Assembly (NCBI GenBank): GCA_937901345.1
Contig: CALCHM010000025.1
Location: forward strand, 1 to 10,515
Length of the DNA: 10,515 nt
Direction of reading: 5' to 3'
From: an uncultured Prevotella sp.
Lineage (GTDB): Bacteria; Bacteroidota; Bacteroidia; Bacteroidales; Bacteroidaceae
Shown one piece after another: positions 1 through 5,637 of this stretch (position 1 is the stretch's first letter; the number at the start of each line of letters is the position of its first letter). The translations under genes and the position numbers were made by a program. A model generated the notes under the pieces. That model was not told the DNA's origin, did no database searches, and saw only the letters and a list, made by a program, of their open reading frames with translations.

Positions 1-310
1 CGACGTACCACAGCACATCCCCCAACTCGCGGATCATGTGCACTCGATCGAAGTCGTGTCCCTGATACCTGTGCTTCTTCCATGCATCGCACAACTCCCC
101 AACTTCACCCGCCAGACCGAAAAGGCCATTCTCAATCTTCACATCAGATGTGATGGTGTTGCTTGTCCGCTGTGCAGCCCTTTGGTACTCCGCAAGAGTC
201 ATGCCATGTGGATTCCCCTGCAACCGCTTCCAAACATCAAGGGCTTCACGGATCACCCGCCGACCTTCCTCCTTGATCGACTTTTCAAGGGCTTCATTGG
301 CCATGTTCAT
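1..310 (-). CDS. MazG-like nucleotide pyrophosphohydrolase, C-terminus missing
   Basis: This is the first 103 residues of a MazG-like all-alpha NTP pyrophosphohydrolase; the reading frame is still open at the left edge of the window. Residues about 64-80 read GLAGEVGELCDAWKK and residues 94-102 read RELGDVLWY. Together these give the EXXE (E69/E72) and EXXD (E95/D98) metal-binding motifs of the family, whose members hydrolyse (d)NTPs to monophosphates and pyrophosphate in the cytoplasm. In a phage the likely role is nucleotide-pool clean-up or control of alarmone-like nucleotides; that role is inferred. The ATG at 310 is chosen because AGGAGG lies about 10 bases upstream; a second in-frame ATG at 304 is possible. 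The start overlaps the 3' end of the zinc-finger gene by 17 bases, suggesting coupled translation in the early operon. Substrate cannot be judged from the sequence. Confidence 0.82.
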   Translation of the reverse strand, partial: MNMANEALEKSIKEEGRRVIREALDVWKRLQGNPHGMTLAEYQRAAQRTSNTITSDVKIENGLFGLAGEVGELCDAWKKHRYQGHDFDRVHMIRELGDVLWYV

Positions 311-668
311 CGCTCTTTTGCCTCCTCTTCTGCTTGCGTAGTAGATCACGCAAGATCGCTTCCCCGTCAAGTTCCGTCAGTGCTGCGAAAAAGTCTGAGC
401 GGAAGAACCGTTCCGCATCCATCCGCAGCCAGTTCCCAGGCGGGTTCAGCAAGATGTCGTTTTGTGCCCGTTCACAGATAGCCCCAACCAAGTTGTCAAA
501 GCCCTTCGGATGCACGAAGCGATTTGCTGTCCGCTTGTAAATCAGTTCTTGCCCCTTGTACAGTGCGTTGTACTCGCCCAGGCAAGTCTTGCTGCAAAAC
601 TTGCGCAAATACTCTTTCTTTTCGACCTGTACCACTTTGCCGCATACGCCGCATGTGTATTCGTACAT
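294..668 (-). CDS. zinc-finger phage protein of unknown function
   Basis: A 124-residue protein. Its N-terminus carries two CxxC/CxxxC-type pairs (TCGVCGKV at about 5-12 and KFCSKTCLG at about 23-31), which should bind one zinc ion in a small treble-clef or ribbon fold. The middle (FDNLVGAICERAQNDILLN, about 57-75) and the basic C-terminal tail are not recognised. It starts one base after the stop of the DUF1064 gene, with a GAGAGG ribosome site lying inside that upstream gene, so it is clearly a member of the same early operon. The zinc site and basic tail would fit a nucleic-acid-binding role, but this is inference. I do not recognise the family. Confidence 0.75.
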   Translation of the reverse strand: MYEYTCGVCGKVVQVEKKEYLRKFCSKTCLGEYNALYKGQELIYKRTANRFVHPKGFDNLVGAICERAQNDILLNPPGNWLRMDAERFFRSDFFAALTELDGEAILRDLLRKQKRRQKSDEHGQ

Positions 669-669
669 T

Positions 670-999
670 TCAAACCTCTCTAATCTTGATCCCGTGCCGC
701 CAGAGCATCAGCTTGCGCTTGATGATGTAGTCAGGTGTTTTGAAACCCTTCGTATCCTCTACCACCGTCTGTCCATCTTCCTCATAGACAAAATCAGCGA
801 TGTAATTGCAGGCCCTCTCCACAACCTTTCCCGCAATCCTCTGGGAAGGAATCAACTCATATCTGACCTGCCGCTGAAGGTTCTGAATTACCCCAACCTT
901 CTCAAGCAAGAGCAATTCAGACCACCTTCGCGCCTCTTTCTTTGAATCGAAGGTCACGCCGTCACGCTGTACCTTCTTGTTGCCGTATTTGTTCATCAT
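670..999 (-). CDS. DUF1064 family protein (restriction-endonuclease-like fold)
   Basis: A 109-residue protein matching the DUF1064 pattern known from many Firmicutes phages: YGNKKVQRDGVTFDSKKEA at the N-terminus, then a QRxxGK..ERACNYIADFVY block and VVEDTKGFKT. The acidic and lysine residues E18 (in KKEA), D69 (in ADFVY) and the ED-T-K of VVEDTKG are arranged like a PD-(D/E)xK nuclease core, and the family is usually regarded as an endonuclease or resolvase-like enzyme of phage replication and recombination. Length is normal for the family. The ATG shares its A with the TGA stop of the upstream SSB-like gene, so translation is probably coupled. A second Met codon follows directly. Family assignment is fairly secure; catalytic activity is inferred. 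Confidence 0.85.
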   Translation of the reverse strand: MMNKYGNKKVQRDGVTFDSKKEARRWSELLLLEKVGVIQNLQRQVRYELIPSQRIAGKVVERACNYIADFVYEEDGQTVVEDTKGFKTPDYIIKRKLMLWRHGIKIREV

Positions 1000-1580
1000 C
1001 AGAAGGGAAGATCCGGGTCATCAACAGCCGTCATGCCAGCAGGTGCAGACGTGTATCCAGTATCGTGCGCATCGCCGCGAAGAGGCTTGTCCTCCGGGAT
1101 AGTATAGTCGCCACTGCGAACCTTCGCCGCAGACATGCAGCGCAGAGGCTTCGCCGTCCAGCCGTGCTTACCGTTGTACTCCCATTCCTCGTTCCGGTAG
1201 ATGATGCCAACCGTCTTGCCGACAAGGCTGTTCTCGTTCCAGTCCCACTTATAGCCCTGATTGGAGTTCTCAAAGCTGGTCACCATGCCCTTAAATGCGC
1301 GCTTCGTGGCTTCATCCTTATCGCTACCGTCATCCTGCGGAATCCAGACGCGCAGCACACCGCGCCACTTCTTCTGATCGTTGCTCTGCCCCTGAAAATC
1401 ACGGGCGTAAAAGCTGGTGTGCTCACCCTCTGCGATGTCGTACAGAATCGCCAGCTGGTCACCCGTGCTGAAGTGGGCAACGTTGACCTGCTTAACCTTG
1501 CACACATACGCACCAACGGGCAACTTCTCCCGAACGCTGTACTCCTGAACCTGCTCCCAATTATTAGGCTTGCGAATCAT
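999..1580 (-). CDS. phage SSB-like single-stranded DNA-binding protein
   Basis: A 193-residue protein ending in DDPDLPF. That acidic tip ending in -PF is the signature by which bacterial SSB proteins dock replication and repair partners. The body (LPVGAYVCKVKQVNV, about 20-34; DQLAILYDIAEGEHTSFY, about 41-58; NQGYKWDWNENSLVGKTVG about 107-125) is beta-rich and resembles a phage family found beside Sak4-type recombinases; it would be an OB-fold ssDNA binder. It likely coats single-stranded phage DNA and partners with the Sak4-like ATPase encoded just upstream. The start is well supported by AAGGAGG eight bases before the ATG, overlapping the stop region of the Sak4-like gene. It overlaps the following gene by one base. 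It is not a standard bacterial SSB by sequence, so the OB-fold claim is an inference from tail and context. Confidence 0.75.
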   Translation of the reverse strand: MIRKPNNWEQVQEYSVREKLPVGAYVCKVKQVNVAHFSTGDQLAILYDIAEGEHTSFYARDFQGQSNDQKKWRGVLRVWIPQDDGSDKDEATKRAFKGMVTSFENSNQGYKWDWNENSLVGKTVGIIYRNEEWEYNGKHGWTAKPLRCMSAAKVRSGDYTIPEDKPLRGDAHDTGYTSAPAGMTAVDDPDLPF

Positions 1581-1594
1581 ATCTCTTTTCCTCC

Positions 1595-2242
1595 TTAAAA
1601 TTCTGCGAGTACCTTCAGCACTTCCGCAATGTCGTTGTCAATGTACTGCTCTTCATATGCCCCCATCGGGGTCTTGGTAGTGGAGAAGTTAGCCTTCGTT
1701 TCAAAGACGTGCTTCCCGTCGATCACCTTTGCCAGCAGCACCACAGGGAACTTGCTTTCCAAGGTGATCTTGTCCAGTTTCTTGCCGCTGGTCTTGATTC
1801 GGGTGAACATGTACCCGTTTTCGTCGTGGTCAGTCTGTGTATGAGCCACAAAGATCACAGTCAGGTCATCTCGCATCGTCAGCGCATAGTCGATGATGTC
1901 GTAGATCGCCACCGCAAGGTCAAGCCACTTGTCATAGCCCTTTTCCTTGCTCCGACGCATCTCATCCGCAACCATGATGCCGTTGATCGTGTCAACAATG
2001 ACAGTCTTGATGTGCCTGGTCGACTCCTTGTCGTTGATCGCATGCAGCAGACGCAGTACAAACGCCTGATCATCCGTGCGCGTGTAGTTCTTCGCGTCCG
2101 TGTTGTACTGTTGCCGCCAGCCGCGCCAGGACAAGCCCTTCTTGTCACAGTCGATGTAATAGGTGGATGCCGGGTCAAGATTCCGCATCGAAGATGTCTT
2201 GCCCGACCCGCTTTCACCCATCACGCAGATGATGTTCGCCAT
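1595..2242 (-). CDS. Sak4-like RecA-fold ATPase, single-strand annealing
   Basis: A 215-residue P-loop ATPase. Walker A is GESGSGKT at residues 9-16, Walker B is VIVDT at 81-85, and a sensor-like strand VIFVAHTQ sits at 129-136. Length and motif order fit the Sak4 group (also annotated as AAA_24 or phage nucleotide-binding protein), RecA-core proteins of phages that promote single-strand annealing and homologous recombination together with a cognate phage SSB. The gene directly downstream encodes exactly such an SSB-like protein, supporting the call. It begins two bases after the stop of the preceding small gene and is followed by the SSB gene after 14 bases. A general phage DNA-packaging or replication ATPase is an alternative, but size, context and motifs favour Sak4. 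Confidence 0.8.
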   Translation of the reverse strand: MANIICVMGESGSGKTSSMRNLDPASTYYIDCDKKGLSWRGWRQQYNTDAKNYTRTDDQAFVLRLLHAINDKESTRHIKTVIVDTINGIMVADEMRRSKEKGYDKWLDLAVAIYDIIDYALTMRDDLTVIFVAHTQTDHDENGYMFTRIKTSGKKLDKITLESKFPVVLLAKVIDGKHVFETKANFSTTKTPMGAYEEQYIDNDIAEVLKVLAEF

Positions 2243-2244
2243 TC

Positions 2245-2424
2245 TTACAGCCTCGCTTCCGCAGTTTCATTTGCCTTCGCGGCCTGTTCTTCAGAAAACC
2301 GCGCCAGGTCTTCCTGCGCCATCAGTTCGCGCAGGGTTTCAAGCTTTAAGTCATTCCCCATGTAGCGATCCGCTTCATCCATCACGATGATTTGCAACGT
2401 CTTGTACATCTCGCTCTTCTTCAC
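2245..2424 (-). CDS. small phage protein of unknown function, 59 residues
   Basis: A predicted 59-residue, mostly helical, charged protein (KKSEMYKTLQIIVMDEAD near the start, then an alanine/glutamate-rich tail). The frame is open further upstream inside the radical SAM gene, but the GTG at 2424 is chosen because it forms a GTGA overlap with the radical SAM stop codon and AGGAGG lies nine bases before it. An in-frame ATG at 2409 is the alternative. The stop is two bases before the Sak4-like start, so it is translated within the same early operon. No family recognised; the position suggests a replication or recombination accessory role, which is only inference. Confidence 0.65.
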   Translation of the reverse strand: MKKSEMYKTLQIIVMDEADRYMGNDLKLETLRELMAQEDLARFSEEQAAKANETAEARL

Positions 2425-3368
2425 TTGTATTCGCCTCCTAAATACTCGTCGAAAGTTTTGCACTTTGCGAAAATGATTCGGTTGTTCACCCACCGTTGCA
2501 GCTTCCGCAACACATGACCTCTGGGCAGGTTGCTCTTGTCGTAAACCATCGCATACGCCCAATAACCGATCTCTCGCAGCGTGTATATCCGTTCAAGGTC
2601 TTGTTCTAACGTCGTATCGAAATTGACCAACACATACACAATCAAGTCCCTGTCGCGAATCCCTGTGATTTCCTTGAACATTCTGAATTTCGGAAGTATG
2701 ACTTCCTTGTCTTCAATGCGATCCCATGCAAAGTGTAGGTTCTTCAACTTGATCTTCTTCAGCATTTCTGCTTTCTCAGGTGTCATCAGTCGAATGTCAA
2801 GCCCTTGGTTGAAATCGACTTTTGCCTTGCTGTCGATCAATTGCTGAAGCAGGTCTTTCCACTGCCTGCATGCAAGGATGTTCGGATCACACAGGACAAT
2901 GTTCTTCTGCCCGTTCCAGAACTCATGGAGGTCAGCCACCTTCCGCGATGCTCTGCCTTCCTTTGCTTCCACATGGCAGAAGCTGCATCCCCGTGGGCAA
3001 CCCCTCGTAAGGAAGCCATACGCCGTGTCTGTAATGCCGTACAGCGAATAGTCAGGGAAGATATGCTCCACTTCAGCCGGGAGCGGGATGTCCTTCGACT
3101 TGTCGAACACTTCCTTTCCATCCACAAGGCTGATGCAGTATCCGCTGCCGCCCTTGATGATTTCGTCAGCGTCAATGCAGTACTGATAATCTTCTGTAAA
3201 GCTGAACACTTTCGACAGGTAAACCCTGTCGCAATGCCCGGTGAACATCGGATCATACCATGTCACTTCATCGCCTTGTTTCTTGTGCCATGCTGACAGC
3301 TTCATCAATGGGATGTTCGGATAATTGTGCCCGTCTACGTCTATCAATCCTACTTTCAGTTTCTTCAC
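2421..3368 (-). CDS. radical SAM protein with B12-binding-like N-terminal domain
   Basis: About 312-315 residues. Residues 5-40 (KVGLIDVDGHNYPNIPLMKL and following) resemble the Rossmann-like start of B12-binding-type radical SAM proteins. The [4Fe-4S] site is RGCPRGCSFC, with C124, C128 and C131 in the CX3CX2C radical SAM spacing; CDPNILA at about 160-166 fits a later core strand. Such enzymes cleave S-adenosylmethionine to make a radical; here the substrate is unknown. The preceding gene encodes a PP-loop (PAPS-reductase-like) protein, suggesting a joint nucleic-acid-modification task. Start choice is uncertain. The listed GTG at 3368 overlaps the best ribosome site (GAGGTG at 3366-3371), while a CTG at 3359 lies seven bases after GAGGT and would give the usual family start MKVGLID. 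An in-frame TAG just upstream rules out a longer protein. Confidence 0.82.
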   Translation of the reverse strand: MKKLKVGLIDVDGHNYPNIPLMKLSAWHKKQGDEVTWYDPMFTGHCDRVYLSKVFSFTEDYQYCIDADEIIKGGSGYCISLVDGKEVFDKSKDIPLPAEVEHIFPDYSLYGITDTAYGFLTRGCPRGCSFCHVEAKEGRASRKVADLHEFWNGQKNIVLCDPNILACRQWKDLLQQLIDSKAKVDFNQGLDIRLMTPEKAEMLKKIKLKNLHFAWDRIEDKEVILPKFRMFKEITGIRDRDLIVYVLVNFDTTLEQDLERIYTLREIGYWAYAMVYDKSNLPRGHVLRKLQRWVNNRIIFAKCKTFDEYLGGEYK

Positions 3369-3408
3369 CTCTTTCTTCTATTGAAATGGGGTCAGCGTTG
3401 AAGACCTA

Positions 3409-4155
3409 TCATTCCGGGATCAGGTCATCTATAGTCATCTGTGCATCATCAAGTTTGAAGTGTAAGTCGATGTCCGAAAACCGCTGTGTCCTGTTGAACA
3501 ACTCCGTGCATTTGTTTGGGAGTGCTTGCAGTTCCAGCATCTTTTGCCACAAATCCTTGTGATGGTCGTACAGATGCCGAAGTTCCTTTTCTTTTGCATT
3601 CGGGCAGAACCAGCAGCCGCCGCGATTGGTAAATTCGTAAATCGGAGACAGAAGGCCGTGCCTTTTGCACAATTCCCATGCGTCACGCTCTGTGTAGCCG
3701 TACTTGTCCAGCAGGGAAACCCGCTTGCCATCCAGTCGTATCAGACGATCCTGTTCATCTTTAGCAATGCCGATGTACTGCACAGTGTCATCCGGCAGAC
3801 TGTTTATGTACTTCCTGATCGGAGGCAGCTTGCAGTCACGGCAGATAGAGCAGATACCGCACAGCGGAAACCCTCTTATTCTTCCTTTGAGTTTCCCTCT
3901 TGTTATTTCACAAGTGAAGTGCTTCACATAAGACCAGTCATTACGCAGCACCACTGTTTTGATTCCGTGGCGTTCAAATGCCGGGATTGCCTTTTCGTGG
4001 ATGAAGTCGATATGTTCAGGGATTTCTCCGCTGATCGTGTCATCAAACATGACCTCGCAATACGCGACTTCATCAAGTGGTTCTCCATGTTCAATCGCCA
4101 GCAGCACCGTCGCAACGCTGTCCTTGCCGAAAGAGCAGGATGCAATGTGCTTCAT
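3409..4155 (-). CDS. PP-loop ATP pyrophosphatase, PAPS-reductase/DndC-like family
   Basis: A 248-residue protein of the adenine-nucleotide alpha-hydrolase (PP-loop) superfamily. The PP-loop is SFGKDS at residues 8-13. A cysteine cluster CGICSICRDC (C99, C102, C105, C108) and a second pair in GGCWFCPNA (C181, C184) suggest a metal or Fe-S centre. Relatives annotated as phosphoadenosine phosphosulfate reductase are common in phages, but the cysteine clusters make a sulfur-transfer or nucleic-acid-modification enzyme, as in DndC/TtcA-type proteins, at least as likely as sulfate assimilation. It is followed after about 40 bases by the radical SAM gene, and its ATG overlaps the TGA of the preceding small gene (ATGA), showing coupling. 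Substrate is not determinable here. Confidence 0.8.
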   Translation of the reverse strand: MKHIASCSFGKDSVATVLLAIEHGEPLDEVAYCEVMFDDTISGEIPEHIDFIHEKAIPAFERHGIKTVVLRNDWSYVKHFTCEITRGKLKGRIRGFPLCGICSICRDCKLPPIRKYINSLPDDTVQYIGIAKDEQDRLIRLDGKRVSLLDKYGYTERDAWELCKRHGLLSPIYEFTNRGGCWFCPNAKEKELRHLYDHHKDLWQKMLELQALPNKCTELFNRTQRFSDIDLHFKLDDAQMTIDDLIPE

Positions 4156-4310
4156 GCATGCTTCACGCTTTCGCTATTCCCCAGCTCTCTCTCCACGCCA
4201 TCCTTCGGCACAAACCGAAGCGTGATCTTCGCGTCGTACTTGTCGGAGAGAATTTCCGACAGCACCTTCGCAATTCTGTCCTTCAAGTTGGGCGGATAGT
4301 TAAGCCCCAT
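4152..4310 (-). CDS. small phage protein of unknown function, 52 residues
   Basis: A short ORF running from ATG at 4310 to TGA at 4152, beginning MGLNYPPNLKDRIAKVLSEI and with a beta-prone centre (AKITLRFVPKDG). It has an excellent ribosome site, GGAGGA about eight bases before the ATG, and ends in a four-base ATGA overlap with the PP-loop gene. This is the arrangement of a real, translationally coupled operon gene. It lies between the Cro-like gene and the modification-like pair. No family recognised. It fills what would otherwise be an empty gap in the early operon. Confidence 0.7.
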   Translation of the reverse strand: MGLNYPPNLKDRIAKVLSEILSDKYDAKITLRFVPKDGVERELGNSESVKHA

Positions 4311-4342
4311 CAGTTATTCCTCCGATCTCTTGTCAGTTGTAC

Positions 4343-4363
4343 TTCGACTCATCCTCAGTCGAA
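4343..4363. other. 7-bp inverted repeat after the Cro-like gene
   Basis: The arms TTCGACT (4343-4349) and AGTCGAA (4357-4363) are perfect complements around a 7-base loop. The hairpin lies in the 80-base gap between the Cro-like gene and the next early gene, which otherwise shows no gene. No T-run follows it on the minus strand, so it does not look like a classical terminator. It could be an attenuator, an antitermination element, an RNA-processing site or an operator. Confidence 0.35.
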
Positions 4364-4390
4364 ATCGCGTTCACTTTCCGTTGTTGCAAT

Positions 4391-4615
4391 TCACAAATTA
4401 TGAACTTTTGTGGTAAAAAAATATCGACAGATTTCTTCGGGCGGAATGCCGAGCAGCGTTTGAGCCGTGACAATCTCATTTGAAGTCCAAGGCGTTTTTC
4501 CGTTCAGTTTCATGGACAGACTACCTGTGGACATGTTCGCCGCTATCGCGAATTGCTTGCGAGTTCTGTACTTTGCAACAATCAGACCGTTAAGGTCGCT
4601 GAAATCAAACCCCAT
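4391..4615 (-). CDS. DUF739-like Cro-type HTH regulator
   Basis: A 74-residue protein with the pattern of DUF739 phage regulators: MGFDFSDLNGLIVAKY at the start, a helix-turn-helix in residues 18-40 (RKQFAIAANMSTGSLSMKLN), NGKTPWTSNEI, and IPPEEICRYFF near the C-terminus. These proteins are the Cro-like partner of the CI-type repressor in Firmicutes phages, binding operators in the switch region to favour lytic growth. It is the first gene after the strong leftward promoter and is preceded by a near-perfect ribosome site (AAGGAGGTG) six bases from the ATG. It is divergent from the repressor gene at 4808, as expected for a genetic switch. Confidence 0.88.
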   Translation of the reverse strand: MGFDFSDLNGLIVAKYRTRKQFAIAANMSTGSLSMKLNGKTPWTSNEIVTAQTLLGIPPEEICRYFFTTKVHNL

Positions 4616-4641
4616 ATACGCACCTCCTTTCTGCTCAATGA

Positions 4642-4656
4642 TTCACATTCTGTGAT
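4642..4656. promoter_or_regulatory. putative operator half-palindrome in the Cro-gene leader
   Basis: TTCACATTCTGTGAT contains the inverted arms TCACA and TGTGA. It shares the TTCA/TGA half-sites of the two better palindromes in the same switch region and lies in the untranslated leader of the Cro-like gene, 27 bases before its ATG. It may be a third, weaker binding site for the repressor or Cro-like protein. Confidence 0.4.
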
Positions 4657-4682
4657 GTGAGTTCAGCTTTTGTGAACCTCAC
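4657..4682. promoter_or_regulatory. operator palindrome next to the leftward promoter start
   Basis: The core is GTTCA-N7-TGAAC at 4661-4677, a perfect palindrome in its arms. It is extended by GTGAG (4657-4661) on one side and CTCAC (4678-4682) on the other. It sits directly downstream of the minus-strand -10 box (4690-4695), where bound repressor would block transcription of the early operon. This is the best candidate operator in the window. Which protein binds it is inferred from position only. Confidence 0.62.
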
Positions 4683-4689
4683 GAGATTT

Positions 4690-4717
4690 ATTATACTGAA
4701 AAAGTTTTATCTGTCAA
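4690..4717 (-). promoter_or_regulatory. leftward early promoter with consensus boxes
   Basis: On the minus strand the -35 is TTGACA (4717-4712) and the -10 is TATAAT (4695-4690), separated by 16 bases. Both are perfect sigma-A consensus hexamers. It points at the Cro-like gene and the early operon, so it should be the main lytic promoter, and it needs tight repression. Operator palindromes lie on both sides. Confidence 0.85.
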
Positions 4718-4724
4718 GAGGAAA

Positions 4725-4741
4725 TTTCACTTTTTTTGAAC
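4725..4741. promoter_or_regulatory. operator palindrome between the divergent promoters
   Basis: TTTCA-N7-TGAAC has the same 17-base layout as the palindrome at 4661-4677, with one arm base changed. It lies just upstream of the -35 boxes of both the leftward early promoter (4712-4717) and the rightward repressor promoter (4748-4753). A bound regulator could influence both promoters. Confidence 0.5.
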
Positions 4742-4747
4742 AAAATC

Positions 4748-4776
4748 TTGAAAATGTGAACCGTTTGTGTTACAAT
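4748..4776 (+). promoter_or_regulatory. rightward promoter of the repressor gene
   Basis: TTGAAA at 4748-4753 and TACAAT at 4771-4776 with a 17-base spacer. It lies 32 bases before the repressor ATG at 4808. A lone TGAAC half-site (4757-4761) sits in the spacer and could serve autoregulation. Confidence 0.75.
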
Positions 4777-4807
4777 ATATTTGAATCTAAAGCGAGGAGG
4801 TGAAAAT

Positions 4808-5176
4808 ATGAAGGAGCTGTTGAAGGATCGGTTGCGTCTTGCTATGGATTCGAAAGGACTAAAAGCTGTAGACTTGTGCGAAAGAGGGAACATACCAAAG
4901 TCAGCGATGTCCTACTATTTGAGTGGTCGCCAGGAACCAAAGAGCGATAGGCTATACTTGCTTGCGAAACTTCTTGACGTTTCGGAAGCATGGTTGCTTG
5001 GGTATGACGTTCCAATGGAAAGATCTCCCGATCAGAAAGAAGCAGATGAAATGGCCGCTCTCTTCGGTCGCATAAAAAAAGACAGGGATTTCAAGCAATT
5101 GATTTTCCACATCAATCGTTTGACCCCTGCTCAACTGGATGCCGTTAAGACTCTGCTGGTTGCTTTTCCAGATTAA
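4808..5176 (+). CDS. CI-type phage repressor, short HTH_XRE form
   Basis: A 122-residue XRE-family DNA-binding protein and the likely lysogeny repressor. The helix-turn-helix occupies about residues 18-45 (KAVDLCERGNIPKSAMSYYL, then SGRQEPKSDRL), followed by LAKLLDVSEAWLLGYDVPM, the usual continuation of this fold. The C-terminal 50 residues are helical with no LexA/S24 peptidase domain, so there is no sign of RecA-dependent self-cleavage; induction must use another route. The ATG at 4808 is chosen because GAGGAGGTG lies six bases before it. An upstream in-frame TTG at 4781 would leave no ribosome site. It is transcribed divergently from the Cro-like gene. Its 3' end overlaps a convergent small gene by 32 bases. 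Confidence 0.85.
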   Translation: MKELLKDRLRLAMDSKGLKAVDLCERGNIPKSAMSYYLSGRQEPKSDRLYLLAKLLDVSEAWLLGYDVPMERSPDQKEADEMAALFGRIKKDRDFKQLIFHINRLTPAQLDAVKTLLVAFPD

Positions 5177-5324
5177 CTTCGTTCATCAATAGTGTGTATA
5201 TGTAGTTGAGCAACTTTTCATCAGTGGTATCTAATACCGTGGTGATAATCGTTCTTTTGAGGTAGTCAGCGTATGTCGCTGGTGTTCCTTGAAGTAATGC
5301 GATCAGTTGGTCAATTGCGCTCAT
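5145..5324 (-). CDS. small convergent phage protein of unknown function, 59 residues
   Basis: A predicted 59-residue helical protein starting MSAIDQLIALLQGTP, with a conserved-looking core (ADYLKRTIITT and DEKLLNYIYTLLMNE). The composition and the DEKLLxYIYxLL pattern look like a real protein family and not a shadow. It is preceded by GGGAGA about 11 bases before the ATG and by a plausible minus-strand promoter at 5383-5412. It converges on the repressor gene and overlaps its last 32 bases, so its mRNA would be antisense to the repressor's 3' end. Function unknown; a role in tuning the repressor or in immunity is possible but not shown. Confidence 0.6.
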   Translation of the reverse strand: MSAIDQLIALLQGTPATYADYLKRTIITTVLDTTDEKLLNYIYTLLMNEVNLEKQPAES

Positions 5325-5382
5325 TGTGTGATAATCTCCCTTCAATCTTTGTGGCAAACACACGTTCTAATTGCCTGAAAAT

Positions 5383-5412
5383 ATTGTAATGTATGACAGC
5401 TTTACAAATCAA
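5383..5412 (-). promoter_or_regulatory. possible promoter of the 59-residue convergent gene
   Basis: On the minus strand, TTGATT (5412-5407) and TACAAT (5388-5383) are spaced by 18 bases. It lies about 60 bases before the ATG at 5324. Spacing is at the long end, so confidence is moderate. Confidence 0.45.
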
Positions 5413-5637
5413 TGGTAAGTGTTGCCACGATGGATAAGGGAAAGGCAGGAGCGGCGCAGCACCACCCGTTCCGCCCCTGCCAGCCCGGAATGATAGGTCA
5501 TCTCTGACCCGCCTTTAGTGTAGCATCAGCAACACTTTAGCGCAATAAACAGATTTGAAAAGCGGATTGCTACATTCACAGCGTAGAATATCATTTTGTA
5601 TACAGTTCAATCATAAATGAAAAGCGAGGATTTACAA
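5413..5637. other. intergenic region with GC-rich stem-loop, possible structured RNA
   Basis: No ORF with a ribosome site is seen here. The main structure is an 11-bp stem, GGCAGGAGCGG (5444-5454) with CCGCCCCTGCC (5471-5481), with one mismatch and a 16-base loop. A second small perfect hairpin, GGTCA-TCTC-TGACC, lies at 5496-5509. The GC-rich block stands out from the AT-rich flanks. No T-run follows the main stem on either strand, so a standard terminator is not supported. It could be a small RNA, the leader of the downstream regulator-integrase operon, or a protein-binding site. The promoter of the next gene should also lie in this region, but I find no convincing pair of hexamers. Confidence 0.4.

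Noticed and set aside
3526..4299. 257-codon plus-strand frame opposite the PP-loop gene
   Set aside because: No ribosome site or recognisable motif, and the opposite strand encodes a PP-loop protein with intact motifs.
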